The notes under the pieces: model-generated
Told to the model about the DNA's origin: nothing
What the model saw: the letters and a program-made list of their open reading frames with translations, nothing else
The model's database searches: none
DNA from: Streptomyces sp. SCSIO 30461
GTDB lineage: Bacteria; Actinomycetota; Actinomycetes; Streptomycetales; Streptomycetaceae
Length of the DNA stretch: 64,000 bases
Assembly: GCF_037023745.1 (NCBI RefSeq)
Contig: NZ_CP146101.1
Span: 4,828,001 to 4,892,000 of the forward strand
Reading direction: 5' to 3'
Position numbers and translations under genes: made by a program
In this document: positions 1 through 8,137 of the stretch, in pieces
How positions within the stretch are numbered: position 1 is the first letter of the stretch
Layout: every line of letters starts with the position of its first letter

Positions 1-1032
1 GCGCACCCCGTTGGACGGCGAGGTCGTCTGCCGCTGGAAAGCGCTGAACCGGTCCCAGTCCTCCGGCGTGCCGTCGGGCAGGAACTGGGAGGCGAAGACC
101 CTAAGGAATCTGGGGTCCTGGTGGATCCATCCCACCCTGGCCACATCCAGGTCGAGGGCCGCCTCGGCGCCCTCGGTCTCGCTTCGGGCCCGGACCTGCC
201 GTCCCCGGGCGTAGGCCCCGGCGAGGATCAGCCGGCTGACCCGCTCCGGATGGCGCACGGCATAGGCCACCGCCACCGCACCGCCCTGCGACACCCCGAG
301 CAGAGGGAACCTGTCGAGCCCCACGGCCTCGACCACGGTCTCCAGATCGTCGACCCAGTCCTCGAACGTGAAGCGCGGAACCACCCAGTCGGACAGACCG
401 CACCCGCGCTCGTCGTAGCGGATCAGCCGGTGGTTGCGGGCGAGCCCTCTCAGCCAGTGCGACCACACCGGAGTCGTCCACTCCAGGTCGAGATGGGACA
501 TCCAGTTGGCCGCCTTGAGCAGGGGCGGGCCCGAGCCGACGGCGGCATAGGCGATGCGCGTTCCGTCACCGGCCCGGCAGAACCGGATGGTCTGACGATC
601 GGCGCCGAGCGGCCCACCGCCCGCCGCCGGCTGCACACCGGCGTCACCGCCGGGTCCGTCGGGTGGCACCCCCGCCCCGAGGACCGTCGCCGCAGCCACG
701 AACTGGTAACCCCGCCGGTGCACCGTGCGGATCGCCTGCTGTCGGCTGCCGGTGTCATCCACGGCCAACCGCGCGGTCCGCAGCGCCGTGGTGAGCGCGG
801 CCTCGCTGACGAAGCGGTCTCCCCACACCGCGTCGAGCAGCTCATTCTTCGGCACCACGCGGTCACGATGCTCGACCAGATGTCGCAGCAGGTCAAGGGC
901 CCGGGGCTCTACGTGCACCGGTTCGCCGGCCAGCCGGAGCTGATGCCGAGCCGTGTCCAGCTCGTACTCCCCAAAGCGATACGTGTCCCCCTCCACCTTT
1001 GCAGCGTACAACTCCCGTCTATCTGCGTACAC
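1..1032 (-). CDS. Winged-helix regulator fused to alpha/beta hydrolase (3' end outside window)
   Basis: An uninterrupted minus-strand frame of about 344 codons runs off the left edge. The first ~100 residues form an OmpR/CadC-type winged helix (reads FGEYELDTARHQLRL, then ALTTALRTARLAVDD and HRRGYQFVA). After a Gly/Pro-rich linker comes an alpha/beta hydrolase with YDERGCGLSDW, the nucleophile elbow GVSQGG (Ser) and HPERVSRLILAG. Proteins combining Trans_reg_C with Abhydrolase_1 are known in actinobacteria, usually without an assigned ligand; the hydrolase part may sense or cleave a small molecule. The start is uncertain: GTG at 1032 is the most upstream in frame, but a GTG about 36 nt downstream is also possible, and neither has a convincing ribosome site. 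The catalytic His lies beyond the window or cannot be placed. Confidence 0.85.
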   Translation of the reverse strand, partial: MYADRRELYAAKVEGDTYRFGEYELDTARHQLRLAGEPVHVEPRALDLLRHLVEHRDRVVPKNELLDAVWGDRFVSEAALTTALRTARLAVDDTGSRQQAIRTVHRRGYQFVAAATVLGAGVPPDGPGGDAGVQPAAGGGPLGADRQTIRFCRAGDGTRIAYAAVGSGPPLLKAANWMSHLDLEWTTPVWSHWLRGLARNHRLIRYDERGCGLSDWVVPRFTFEDWVDDLETVVEAVGLDRFPLLGVSQGGAVAVAYAVRHPERVSRLILAGAYARGRQVRARSETEGAEAALDLDVARVGWIHQDPRFLRVFASQFLPDGTPEDWDRFSAFQRQTTSPSNGVR

Positions 1033-1049
1033 ATGAACGAGTAGCAGGT

Positions 1050-1310
1050 ACGCCGCCATAGAGCTGGCCACGGACACATGGCCGACGTGGGCGGCGCACG
1101 TCAACATCGCGAACCGGCCCGCCGGCAGCCCAAGCATCGCGCTGTACCACCCGACGTCTCCGTACAAGTCACTGTGGGACGTGGGCGCGATGGCACTGCT
1201 GTTGCTGCTCGAACGGCGGCAACACCAACAGCCTCGACGCGGCGGCCTCTTCGCCGGCTACATGCTGGCCTATGCCGCCGGCCGTTCGACGACCTACACC
1301 ATCCGGCTCC
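1050..1310 (+). pseudogene. lgt: Remnant of prolipoprotein diacylglyceryl transferase
   Basis: One plus-strand frame reads TWAAHVNIANRPAG, then LYHPTSPYKSLWDVGAMAL, LLLLERRQ and RRGGLFAGYMLAYAAGRS. This matches the C-terminal third of Lgt, where the family normally has HPTxLYExLWD and LFAxYxxxYxxGR. The key segment is altered (SPYKS where FLYES is usual), there is no N-terminal two thirds, no start codon with a ribosome site and no intact tail. It is therefore a decayed fragment. Lgt normally attaches diacylglycerol to the lipobox Cys of prolipoproteins; this piece cannot. It sits between two unrelated minus-strand genes. Confidence 0.7.
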
Positions 1311-1396
1311 TGGACCGGAGCCCCCAGCAACTCGAACGCCGCATGGGCCACCGCGCCCGCGTGGTCAGTGCCCTGGCCGGCTTCCGGGTCGCCTCA

Positions 1397-2158
1397 CTAA
1401 TTCATCGACGGCCCCCAGCGGGACACTCCGGCATCATCGAGCAAGCGGTACATATCCGCGGCGGGGAGGGAGGGGTTGGCCGCCGCTGCGTAGCTTGTGT
1501 CGGGGTCGGCGAGCATCTGCCGGAGACGAGGCAGGGGGAGCCGGGGGTCCGCGGCTGCCTGTTCCCTGGTGTGCGGGTGTCGGCTGAGGGCGTCCAGGGC
1601 TTGCGGATCGAGGCCCGGGTCCAGAAAGGCCAGGCGTCGATAGACGGGATCGAGGGCTTGGGCGAAGCGGGCGGCGAGGTCGTGAGTGGGGAAGTTGGGG
1701 TGCCGGACGAGCAGGTCTACGGCGCGGTGGGAGCTGGTCAGGTAGAGATCGAGAAGGAGATCGGCGGGGGCGTCGGGGTGGTTCTCCGCCAGCAGGAGGC
1801 GTACGGCGAAGTCATTGTCGCGGGCGAGCTGACCGACGAGGTCGTTTGGAAGCGCAGGGCAAGCCGCTGCGCTGCGACGGAGCCACGGGTGTGCGGAGTT
1901 CGCGCAGCGACGCAGGAGATCGGTATCGTGTCGGCCTTCCTCGAGTACCCAGGCAAGTGGGGAGAGACGGTCTTCCGGGGAGACGCGGTAGTCGATGTGG
2001 AGGCGTTGTTCCTCGGTGAGTTCCGGGCGGACGCATACGAGGAGGCGGATGTTCGCGTCGGAGGAAGTGGCGAGCATCCGGACGAGCAGCTGCTTCGCCT
2101 CGCGGTTGTCCTCCTCAATCTGCCACCTCACGCCGGACCGCGAGATCATCTCCGGCAC
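1397..2158 (-). CDS. Leucine-rich-repeat-variant (LRV/HEAT-like) protein
   Basis: A 253-aa protein built from ~24-residue helical units, for example ANIRLLVCVRPELTEEQ, HPWLRRSAAACPALPNDL, DFAVRLLLAENHPDAPADL and HRAVDLLVRHPNFPTHDL. This pattern is characteristic of LRV-type solenoids common in Streptomyces and thought to be protein-protein scaffolds. There is no signal peptide or membrane segment. The start at 2158 overlaps the end of the upstream exporter gene by 44 nt; a GAGGAGG motif lies right at the exporter stop, so a slightly later start is possible. Co-directional with the exporter, probably one transcript. Function unknown. Confidence 0.75.
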   Translation of the reverse strand: MPEMISRSGVRWQIEEDNREAKQLLVRMLATSSDANIRLLVCVRPELTEEQRLHIDYRVSPEDRLSPLAWVLEEGRHDTDLLRRCANSAHPWLRRSAAACPALPNDLVGQLARDNDFAVRLLLAENHPDAPADLLLDLYLTSSHRAVDLLVRHPNFPTHDLAARFAQALDPVYRRLAFLDPGLDPQALDALSRHPHTREQAAADPRLPLPRLRQMLADPDTSYAAAANPSLPAADMYRLLDDAGVSRWGPSMN

Positions 2159-3014
2159 CGGAGTTGCCCGCGCGCTTGGGCCGGCCGAGGACGACTCCGG
2201 TCAGGACCAGAAACAGCCCGCACAGTTGCTGAACGGTCAGTACCTCTCCTGCGACCGCTGTGCCGAGCAGCACACCGGTAACGGGGTTGAGCAGCCCGAT
2301 CAGTCCGACTGTCCCCGCGGGCAGGTGCCGCAGCCCGGTGAACCAGGCCGCGAAGGCCAGCGCGGTGGCGATCAGGGCAACGTAGCCGAACGCGAGGAGC
2401 GTAGGCGTGGAGAGCGCGGGCGGAGAGCCCTCCACGGCTGCGGCGACCGGGAGGAGGAGCAGGCCTCCGGCGGTGAGTTGCCAGGCGGTCGAGGCGAGAA
2501 CATCAGCGCCGGCACCCCACCGTTTGGTCAGAATGTGGCCGAACGACGACACCAGCACGGCGGCGGCCGAGGCGAGGACTCCCGGCACGCTCACCCGTTC
2601 CACGCCGGTGAGCAGCATGAGGCAGACCCCGCCGAGTCCGATCGTGGCGCCGGCCAGGTGAGCGGTCCGAGGTCGCTCGGACACCAGGGGCCAGGCGATG
2701 AGCATCATTGTCAGTGGGGACACCGCCATGACGGTCGAGGCGACGCTCGTCGGGAGCGACTGGGAGGCGGCATAGACGAGGACGAAGAACACGCTCATGT
2801 TGAGCAGCCCGAGCACCGCGGACCGCCACCACCACCCGCCGCGGGGCCGCTGCCTGCGCAACGCCAGAAGGACCAGGCCTGCGGGCAGCGCCCGAAGGGC
2901 AGCCCCGTAGAGCGGGCGGTCAGCCGGCAGGAACTCGTGGGTGACGAAGTAGTTGGTCCCCCAGGCCGTCGGCGCGACTGCGGTCAGTGCCACCCACCGT
3001 ATATTAGCTTCCAT
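2115..3014 (-). CDS. EamA/DMT-family drug/metabolite transporter
   Basis: A 299-aa inner-membrane protein of the ten-helix DMT (RhaT/EamA) type with two repeated EamA halves. Recognisable segments are TAVAPTAWGTNYFVTHEFLP near the N-terminus, SLPTSVASTVMAVSPLTMML closing half one, and GTVGLIGLLNPVTGVLLG in half two. Likely exports a toxic or signalling compound. The chosen start (ATG, complement of 3012-3014) lies at the centre of a perfect palindrome. It is divergent from a MarR repressor only ~30 bp away, the classic arrangement of a MarR-controlled exporter. A longer reading from 3182 is rejected because it crosses the palindrome and the MarR gene. The substrate cannot be read from the sequence. 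Confidence 0.85.
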   Translation of the reverse strand: MEANIRWVALTAVAPTAWGTNYFVTHEFLPADRPLYGAALRALPAGLVLLALRRQRPRGGWWWRSAVLGLLNMSVFFVLVYAASQSLPTSVASTVMAVSPLTMMLIAWPLVSERPRTAHLAGATIGLGGVCLMLLTGVERVSVPGVLASAAAVLVSSFGHILTKRWGAGADVLASTAWQLTAGGLLLLPVAAAVEGSPPALSTPTLLAFGYVALIATALAFAAWFTGLRHLPAGTVGLIGLLNPVTGVLLGTAVAGEVLTVQQLCGLFLVLTGVVLGRPKRAGNSGAGDDLAVRREVAD

Positions 3015-3026
3015 GGAAGCTAATAT
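3001..3026. promoter_or_regulatory. Perfect 26-bp palindrome, probable MarR operator O1
   Basis: The half site is ATATTAGCTTCCA and the whole 26 bp equals its own reverse complement. The central CCATGG supplies the ATG of the exporter on the minus strand and an in-frame ATG for the MarR reading frame on the plus strand. Position between divergent exporter and MarR genes, symmetry and length fit a MarR dimer site. Binding would block both start regions. Confidence 0.75.
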
Positions 3027-3028
3027 AA

Positions 3029-3040
3029 CTTCCCGGGAAG
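3029..3040. promoter_or_regulatory. Second MarR-type operator O2
   Basis: CTTCCCGGGAAG is a perfect 12-bp palindrome repeating the core CTTCC-N2-GGAAG of O1 and flanked by similar AT-rich bases. The two centres are 21 bp apart, two helical turns, so two dimers could bind the same face of the DNA. Confidence 0.65.
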
Positions 3041-3045
3041 CTATT

Positions 3046-3579
3046 ATGAGGCGCATGGAGCAAGGTGAACCGCTGGACCGCGTGGCCCGTATCCAGGCTG
3101 ACTGGCGCCGCGAGCGACCCGACGTCGACGTCAGCCCGCAGGGAGTGATCGGCCGACTGCACCGCCTGGCCGACCGGCTCACCGAGGAACTCTGTCTCGT
3201 CTATGGCCGCTACGGTCTCGGTGAGGGAGAGTTCGACGTTCTGTGCGCCCTCCGCCGCGCCGGTGAGCCCTATGAGCGGGCGCCGGGCGAGCTCGCCGTG
3301 CACACCATTGTCACCACCGGTGCGATGACGAAGAGAATCGACCGCCTGGAGCGAGCCGGACTCGTCACCCGCCGCCATTCCGACGGCGACCAACGCGGTC
3401 GGATCGTCGCCCTCACCAGCCCCGGACGCGAACTGATCGACCGAGCTTTCACCGACCACATGCGTAACGAACGTTACCTGCTGGATCTGCTGACGCCTGC
3501 CGAGGCCAAGTCGCTTGAAACGCTGCTCACCAACTGGCTCTCCCGCTTGGATCATCCGCGTACACCCGGCGGCGAGTAA
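3046..3579 (+). CDS. MarR-family transcriptional regulator
   Basis: A 177-aa protein (from ATG 3046; ATG 3055 also possible). The winged helix reads LGEGEFDVLCALRRAG, then GELAVHTIVTTGAMTKRIDRL (recognition helix), then wing residues around RRHSDGDQRGRIVALTSPGREL, which are typical MarR signatures. The C-terminal helices for dimerisation follow. An upstream extension from ATG 3013 would begin inside operator O1. Divergent from the EamA exporter, so probably its repressor and autoregulated. The inducer is unknown. Confidence 0.85.
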   Translation: MRRMEQGEPLDRVARIQADWRRERPDVDVSPQGVIGRLHRLADRLTEELCLVYGRYGLGEGEFDVLCALRRAGEPYERAPGELAVHTIVTTGAMTKRIDRLERAGLVTRRHSDGDQRGRIVALTSPGRELIDRAFTDHMRNERYLLDLLTPAEAKSLETLLTNWLSRLDHPRTPGGE

Positions 3580-3989
3580 CCGTCCCCCTCGGGCCGCGAC
3601 CAGTGGCTTGAAGGCGTACGACTGGGACGGCGATCGCTTCCGGGAAGTACTCGCCCCACGGTCCATGTCGTCGATCCGCAGCACGACACCGTCGGCGGCG
3701 GCGTGCACGAAGACATCGGCCGGGGTTCGCAGTCGCCGGCCGATCGGGCCGGGCTCAGCCGCGTCGGGTGAGCAGAGGCCTGACTCCGCGATCGCATCGC
3801 TGACGATCGAGCCCGACGTCGCACAGCTCCGACAGTGCTTCACGCGGCAGGTTGGTGCGCGGGTAACGGGGCAAGGCAAGCACAACGTGGCCGGTGAAGA
3901 CCGGCTCCCGCTGCCCTCAAGCGCCGGTGTCCGTGCCGTTCGTACAGCTCCGCCTCACCCGGCGCGCACCACGGCTCGGTCAACTCCTG
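3580..3989. other. No convincing gene; possible decayed sequence
   Basis: About 410 bp between the MarR gene and the truncated LysR gene. Minus-strand pieces such as LALPRYPRTNLPREALSEL and ADVFVHAAADGVVLRIDDMD look protein-like but lie in different frames with stops and no start. It may hold debris from the event that truncated LysR. Confidence 0.4.
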
Positions 3990-4520
3990 TCAAATCGCCG
4001 AGATTGTGGCGAGAGACGCAGGTGAAGGCAGGATGGGACGGAGTCGCGCGGGCTGCGGGTCGTTGGGGGCGGCCATGCCGTCGATCAGGCCGAGGTCCAG
4101 GGTGCCGGTCGCGAGTTCGTGGGTGACGGCTTCGCGGCCAAGCACCCGCAGTGCCACCTCCAGGAGGGGCTGCGTCCGGCGGATGCCGGCGAGAGGGAGG
4201 GTGAGCCGTGACGTCATGGCCGGCGGTGAGACACCGAGGGTGATGCGGGTGGCTGGTGCCGCAGTCAGACGCGCGATGTCCGCGCGGGCGGCGTCCAGTC
4301 GCAGCAGCAGCGGCCCGGCGTGCTCCAGTGGCCGGATGCCTGCGACCGTCGGAGAGACCGGACGCCGTTGCAGCAGGAGTGTTCCGAGGTCGTTCTCGAG
4401 CGCGGCGATGTGCTGGGACACGGCCGACTGGGTGTAGCCGAGCTCACGAGCCGCCTCGGAGAAGGAACCGCAGCGCGCCACGGCCACGAAGGTGCGGAGG
4501 AGGTGCGGATCCATGTCCAT
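3990..4520 (-). pseudogene. C-terminally truncated LysR-family regulator
   Basis: The reading frame gives 176 aa, about 60% of the usual ~300. The N-terminal helix-turn-helix is intact (LLRTFVAVARCGSFSEAARE, then YTQSAVSQHIAALENDLG), followed by the linker helix and the first part of the effector domain (ITLGVSPPAMTSRLTLPLAG, LGLIDGMAAPNDP). The frame then runs into PILPSPASLATISAI and stops, losing the second effector subdomain. Divergent from the amidotransferase-like gene with 70 bp between, where its operator would be expected. It might still bind DNA but is unlikely to respond normally. Listed as a pseudogene, though expression is possible. Confidence 0.65.
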
Positions 4521-4590
4521 CAGTATTGCTTATCGAACCATGAATCTTAATCGTTGGTGCTGAACTCGATGACTGGGGCAGGATGTGCGC

Positions 4591-5334
4591 ATGCCTCAAC
4601 CCGGGAACTTCTGGACAGCCCGTCTCGCCCTGGTGGGCGACCGTTCGCCCGGCGTGCGAGCCCACGCCCGTATCCCTGAACTCCTCGACGCACTGGTCCA
4701 GCGCGACCAGCTCGCCCTGGACGCCTACTGGATTCCGACCCGGGAAGCGGAATCCGGTGGCTCCCTCGCCGGGTTCGATGCCGTCTGGCTGGTGCCGGGC
4801 AGCCCGTACGACAGCGAAGCCGGGGCGATCGCGGCCGTCCGCACCGCCCGTGAGGCGGGGATCCCGTTTCTGGGTACCTGCGGTGGTTTCCAGCACGCGG
4901 TCCTGGAGTTCGCGCGTGACGTTTGCGGGCTCGTCGGCCTTGAACATGCGGAGAACCAGCCGGAGGCCGAGGACTTGCTGATCGTTCCTCTGGCGTGCTC
5001 CCTGGTCGGTCACGAGGGAGCGGTCACGGTAGAGGCGGGATCACTGGCGGAGCGTGTCCTGGGAGCCGAGCGGACCCTGGAGCGGTACCACTGCTCGTAC
5101 GGACTCGGCACGCCCCATCTGGATGCGTTGCGCGCGCACGGTCTGCGCTTCAGCGGCGCCGATGACGCAGGTGACGTGCGTATCGCCGAACTGCCGGGCC
5201 ACCCGTTCTTCCTCGCGACCCTGTTCCAGCCCGAGCTCGCGGGCGACGGAACCCGGGTCCACCCGATCATCCGGGCGCTGGCGGCCGCGGCGGTCGAGCA
5301 CGCCGCCAAGAGCTCGGTGCCCACGCACACGTGA
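4591..5334 (+). CDS. Class I glutamine amidotransferase-like protein (CTP-synthase C-domain type)
   Basis: A 247-aa protein from ATG 4591 (a GTG at 4585 is in frame; the GGGGCAGGA ribosome site favours 4591). The fold is the GATase-I domain found at the C-terminus of CTP synthase: FDAVWLVPGSPYDS (oxyanion region) and FLGTCGGFQHAVLEFARD with the nucleophile Cys. At the usual catalytic His-Pro-Glu the sequence reads LFQPEL, so the His is replaced by Gln. Stand-alone proteins of this CTP-synthase-C-related kind are known, and the His loss suggests it is not a normal glutaminase. Divergent from the truncated LysR gene. Substrate unknown. Confidence 0.75.
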   Translation: MPQPGNFWTARLALVGDRSPGVRAHARIPELLDALVQRDQLALDAYWIPTREAESGGSLAGFDAVWLVPGSPYDSEAGAIAAVRTAREAGIPFLGTCGGFQHAVLEFARDVCGLVGLEHAENQPEAEDLLIVPLACSLVGHEGAVTVEAGSLAERVLGAERTLERYHCSYGLGTPHLDALRAHGLRFSGADDAGDVRIAELPGHPFFLATLFQPELAGDGTRVHPIIRALAAAAVEHAAKSSVPTHT

Positions 5335-5497
5335 GACGAGCGACTGCTCGGGGATGGCGTGGCGCCGGTTCCCGGGCGGGCCGAGTGCGAGAGAGGGCAC
5401 TGCGGAAACAACCCTTCGCCGCGCCACCAGGGATCAGTTCCCCCAAAGACCCGGAGTGATCCAGTTCCCACCAGCAAGCTGCGCTACTCGGAGTGCC

Positions 5498-6658
5498 ATG
5501 TCCATCCACACAACCCCACCCCGGGGCAACGAGGTCCTCTACCGGGGTGACGACCTCGAAGCCTTCCACCAGGCCACGAACCTCCACCTCGGCCCCAACC
5601 GCATGCGCACCGGCCCGGGACCGCGGTCGGCGGTACTGAGGAGGCTGCACCGGGGCGCCGTGTCCCTGCTCGATGTCACATGCAGTGCTGCCACGGAGGT
5701 CTGGCCCATAGACCTGCCCGTCTTCGGCCTACGCATGGCCACCGCAGGACGCATCAGCGCCGAAGTGAACGGCCACACCGTCCGGACTCCCGCCCATCTG
5801 GTCGGCCCGGAACAGTCCGTACGGTTCGACAACAGCGCCGGCAGCGCCATCCTGTTCGCGATCATCGACGCGTCCGCCGTTCAGCAGGCGCTGCGTCTGC
5901 GTCTTGGCGACGCCCCTCCCGTATCGGTGCGATTCGCCACCGAAGTGCACCATGGGGCAGAGCCCGTTCTCGCCATCTTGCGCGCGATGGCCCACGCCGC
6001 GGAAAGCGGCCTGCTCCACCGCTCTCCCCTGGCAGCCGGCAGCTTCGAGCAGACACTGGTCCACGCCTTGGTCGATACGCAGAAACACACCCTCACCCGC
6101 AAGCTCGCATCGCAGACCCGGCTGCTGCACCGGGCCACGCCCAGCGCACTGCGCCGGGCCGTGGCCTACTGCGAGGAGCACGCCCACGAGCCGATCTCGG
6201 TGGCCGACATCGCTCTGGCCGCTCGGGTGCCCCTTTCGACCCTCCAACGGCAATTCCGTACACAACTGCGGACGACGCCGTTGCAGCACCTGCGCCGCGT
6301 TCGACTGGATCACGCTCACCAGGACCTGCTTGCCATCGCCGGCGGCCACGCGGCCGGAGACGTCACACTGGTGGCCCTGCGCTGGGGATTCACCCACCTG
6401 GGCCGCTTTGCGGCGTTCTACAAGAGCGTCTACGGCCACACGCCCTCCCAGACGCTCAGAGGCGGACACCCCGACCGCGTTCGTCGTGATCGCTTAGTTG
6501 GCCGAGTCCTGGCCGGCGCCGGAAGTGCGGCAGGAACCGGCAGAGTACGCAGTGGCCAGCCGTGGTGGGGTCGGCAACCCGACAGCGGTTACGCGCTCGT
6601 CTCGTCCGGGTCTGCGTCTGCACGTTCCACCGCATCGGCAAGCAGAGCTATCTGCTGA
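5498..6658 (+). CDS. AraC-family regulator, AraC-binding-like N-domain
   Basis: A 386-aa protein. Residues ~1-190 form a cupin-like ligand domain of the AraC_binding_2 type (FGLRMATAGRISAEVNG, RTPAHLVGPEQSVRFDNSAG). The C-terminal AraC domain has both helix-turn-helices: ISVADIALAARVPLSTLQRQ, and VTLVALRWGFTHLGRFAAFY with YKSVYGHTPSQTLRG. The natural end would be near residue 330. The frame continues ~55 residues (Arg/Gly/Ser-rich) and overlaps the end of the next, convergent gene by 70 nt, so the stop may have been moved by a small indel. The start ATG 5498 gives the normal N-terminal length. The target is unknown; the upstream gap of 160 bp holds its promoter. Confidence 0.8.
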   Translation: MSIHTTPPRGNEVLYRGDDLEAFHQATNLHLGPNRMRTGPGPRSAVLRRLHRGAVSLLDVTCSAATEVWPIDLPVFGLRMATAGRISAEVNGHTVRTPAHLVGPEQSVRFDNSAGSAILFAIIDASAVQQALRLRLGDAPPVSVRFATEVHHGAEPVLAILRAMAHAAESGLLHRSPLAAGSFEQTLVHALVDTQKHTLTRKLASQTRLLHRATPSALRRAVAYCEEHAHEPISVADIALAARVPLSTLQRQFRTQLRTTPLQHLRRVRLDHAHQDLLAIAGGHAAGDVTLVALRWGFTHLGRFAAFYKSVYGHTPSQTLRGGHPDRVRRDRLVGRVLAGAGSAAGTGRVRSGQPWWGRQPDSGYALVSSGSASARSTASASRAIC

Positions 6659-7038
6659 TACGTGCAGCAGTCCGCCATCTCGGTGCCGAGCTCCGCATGG
6701 CACCGTTCGCATGCCAGATTCGGGCCGTCCAGTCCAGCCGGCCCGCAACAGCCCGAGCGTCGCCCCTTGCCGAGAACCGGTTCCAGACCTCGCGCGTCTC
6801 CGGGGCACAGGACGAACGCGGCAGGGACAACCCAGGACATATCGATGCCCAGCACCCCGTACTTACTCAAAGGGGTCTCCGGCTCGACCGCATACGTGCC
6901 CGGGGCCAGGCGAGGGGGGCATTCCTGCCCTTCGGGCATGCGGAAAGGCATCGGCGCGTCGTTCGGATCGGGCAGGGCGACCTCTCGCACAGCCCGACTC
7001 ACGTGAGATCGGCAATGACGGCAGCGGAACACAATCAC
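6589..7038 (-). CDS. Cys-rich conserved hypothetical protein (zinc-ribbon-like)
   Basis: A 149-aa protein starting at GTG 7038 behind a GAGGA ribosome site; the longer frame to 7248 has no better signal. It begins VIVFRCRHCRSHVSR with a CxxC pair, later has CPGD, then GRRSGCCGPAG and LACERCHAELGTEMADCCTY. The Cys pairs at both ends suggest one or two zinc-binding knuckles. The middle (PLSKYGVLGIDMSWVVPAAF) is unlike enzymes I recognise. The family looks like a Streptomyces-restricted unknown. Convergent with the AraC gene. Confidence 0.65.
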   Translation of the reverse strand: MIVFRCRHCRSHVSRAVREVALPDPNDAPMPFRMPEGQECPPRLAPGTYAVEPETPLSKYGVLGIDMSWVVPAAFVLCPGDARGLEPVLGKGRRSGCCGPAGLDGPNLACERCHAELGTEMADCCTYQQIALLADAVERADADPDETSA

Positions 7039-7276
7039 AGCATCATCCTCACATCCACAGATCCGGGTGAGTCCCACCTGACATCGGAAACCGCCCACCA
7101 GGCGGCAGCCAAGCTCTCGAAATGGAATCCTATCCAGGATCTGTGCCTCACGGAAGACTGAAATAACTTTCGCACGCAGAAGGAAGTGGCTGAATGGAAA
7201 ATTTGACGATACCAGGCAATGCCGAGGTTCATGATGGTCGCCTTTCAAAGAGCATCAGCGAGCACTCGCGAGGTCG

Positions 7277-7438
7277 TTGCTGCAAGTTCAGACTGTGCGG
7301 CAGGCGATCGTGTGGATTCTAGTAGTGGCGATATCGTACGCCTGTCTGGGAGGAGAAATTGCGGCGCTTATTTCAGGACTCCTTCATGGGGGGGTGGCGG
7401 TGGAGCTAGCGGAAGCAAGGCTCTCGCGTCAAGCGTAA
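7277..7438 (+). CDS. Possible 53-aa small membrane protein
   Basis: A frame opened by TTG 7277 (or GTG 7295) encodes one strong membrane helix, reading QAIVWILVVAISYACLGGE then AALISGLLHGG, before stopping at TAA 7436. It lies 77 nt upstream of the next gene in the same direction. The start codon is non-ATG and the ribosome site weak, so this is a weak call. The rest of 7039-7500 shows nothing else I can support. Confidence 0.3.
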   Translation: MLQVQTVRQAIVWILVVAISYACLGGEIAALISGLLHGGVAVELAEARLSRQA

Positions 7439-7514
7439 TAGCCGTAAACCTCTTGCCGTGGACTGCGGTAATCGCGTACCGTGCGCTATTTGCTCGGCTT
7501 CCCGGCAGGGGTCG

Positions 7515-7907
7515 ATGAAGCTCTCCCTCGCAAAGGTCGAATCGTCACACGCGCTCAGCGAAGGGCCTAATGTGACACTCCGGCTCGAAGTCGCTGTTGC
7601 GCCTGATGGCGATCACCCTGCCTTTCGCGCGGGCTGCAAGGCCATCGTTGACTTGCTGGACCTCGACACCTTTAAGAAGGGTCAAATAATTGTCGTGCGC
7701 TACGACCCCAAGCACCTCTGGCGGATTCGAGTTGCTTCTCGACCCTCGTTCGCCTGGGCGGAACGTGCAGCAGCTGCCCGGATTTCATCGGCGTCGACGG
7801 AGACGCTGCGTAAGCCGCCTCTTCCTCGCCAACGAGTTCTCGTCGCATCACTCGCTCTTGCGATGGGATCGGTTTTCGCGGCCTGGTACGCCCCTGGACT
7901 GCTCTGA
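7515..7907 (+). CDS. Hypothetical protein with DUF3592-like beta domain and C-terminal membrane helix
   Basis: A 130-aa protein from ATG 7515 with GGCAGGGG ahead of it. The N-terminal part (VTLRLEVAVAPDGDHPAFRA, then QIIVVRYDPKHLWRIRV) resembles the short beta-sandwich repeats seen in SHOCT/DUF3592-type membrane-associated proteins, where 'V-R-Y-D-P' is common. The C-terminus (RVLVASLALAMGSVFAAWYA) is one transmembrane helix. Role unknown. Confidence 0.55.
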   Translation: MKLSLAKVESSHALSEGPNVTLRLEVAVAPDGDHPAFRAGCKAIVDLLDLDTFKKGQIIVVRYDPKHLWRIRVASRPSFAWAERAAAARISSASTETLRKPPLPRQRVLVASLALAMGSVFAAWYAPGLL

Positions 7908-8137
7908 CCCCAGGCTGCGAGGCGACAACCAGAGCTCTGTGCCGGGCAGCCGACAGGGACCAAGGGGGCCTGCGCGGTCGGGGTCTGCCCGGCGAGAGCC
8001 CATGTGGCCTGCGACGTAGCCGGTCGGGCAGCCATCGTGGTAGTCGTGTTCCCCAGGTCGGCGGTGCCGCTTCGACCTGGCTGGCGAGTGTTGTTGGCCC
8101 TTGCCGGTGGTGGAGGGTGGGCGGAAGAGGGGGACGC

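Noticed and set aside
121-1044. 307-codon plus-strand open frame
   Set aside because: Opposite the winged-helix/hydrolase gene, which has clear domains on the minus strand.
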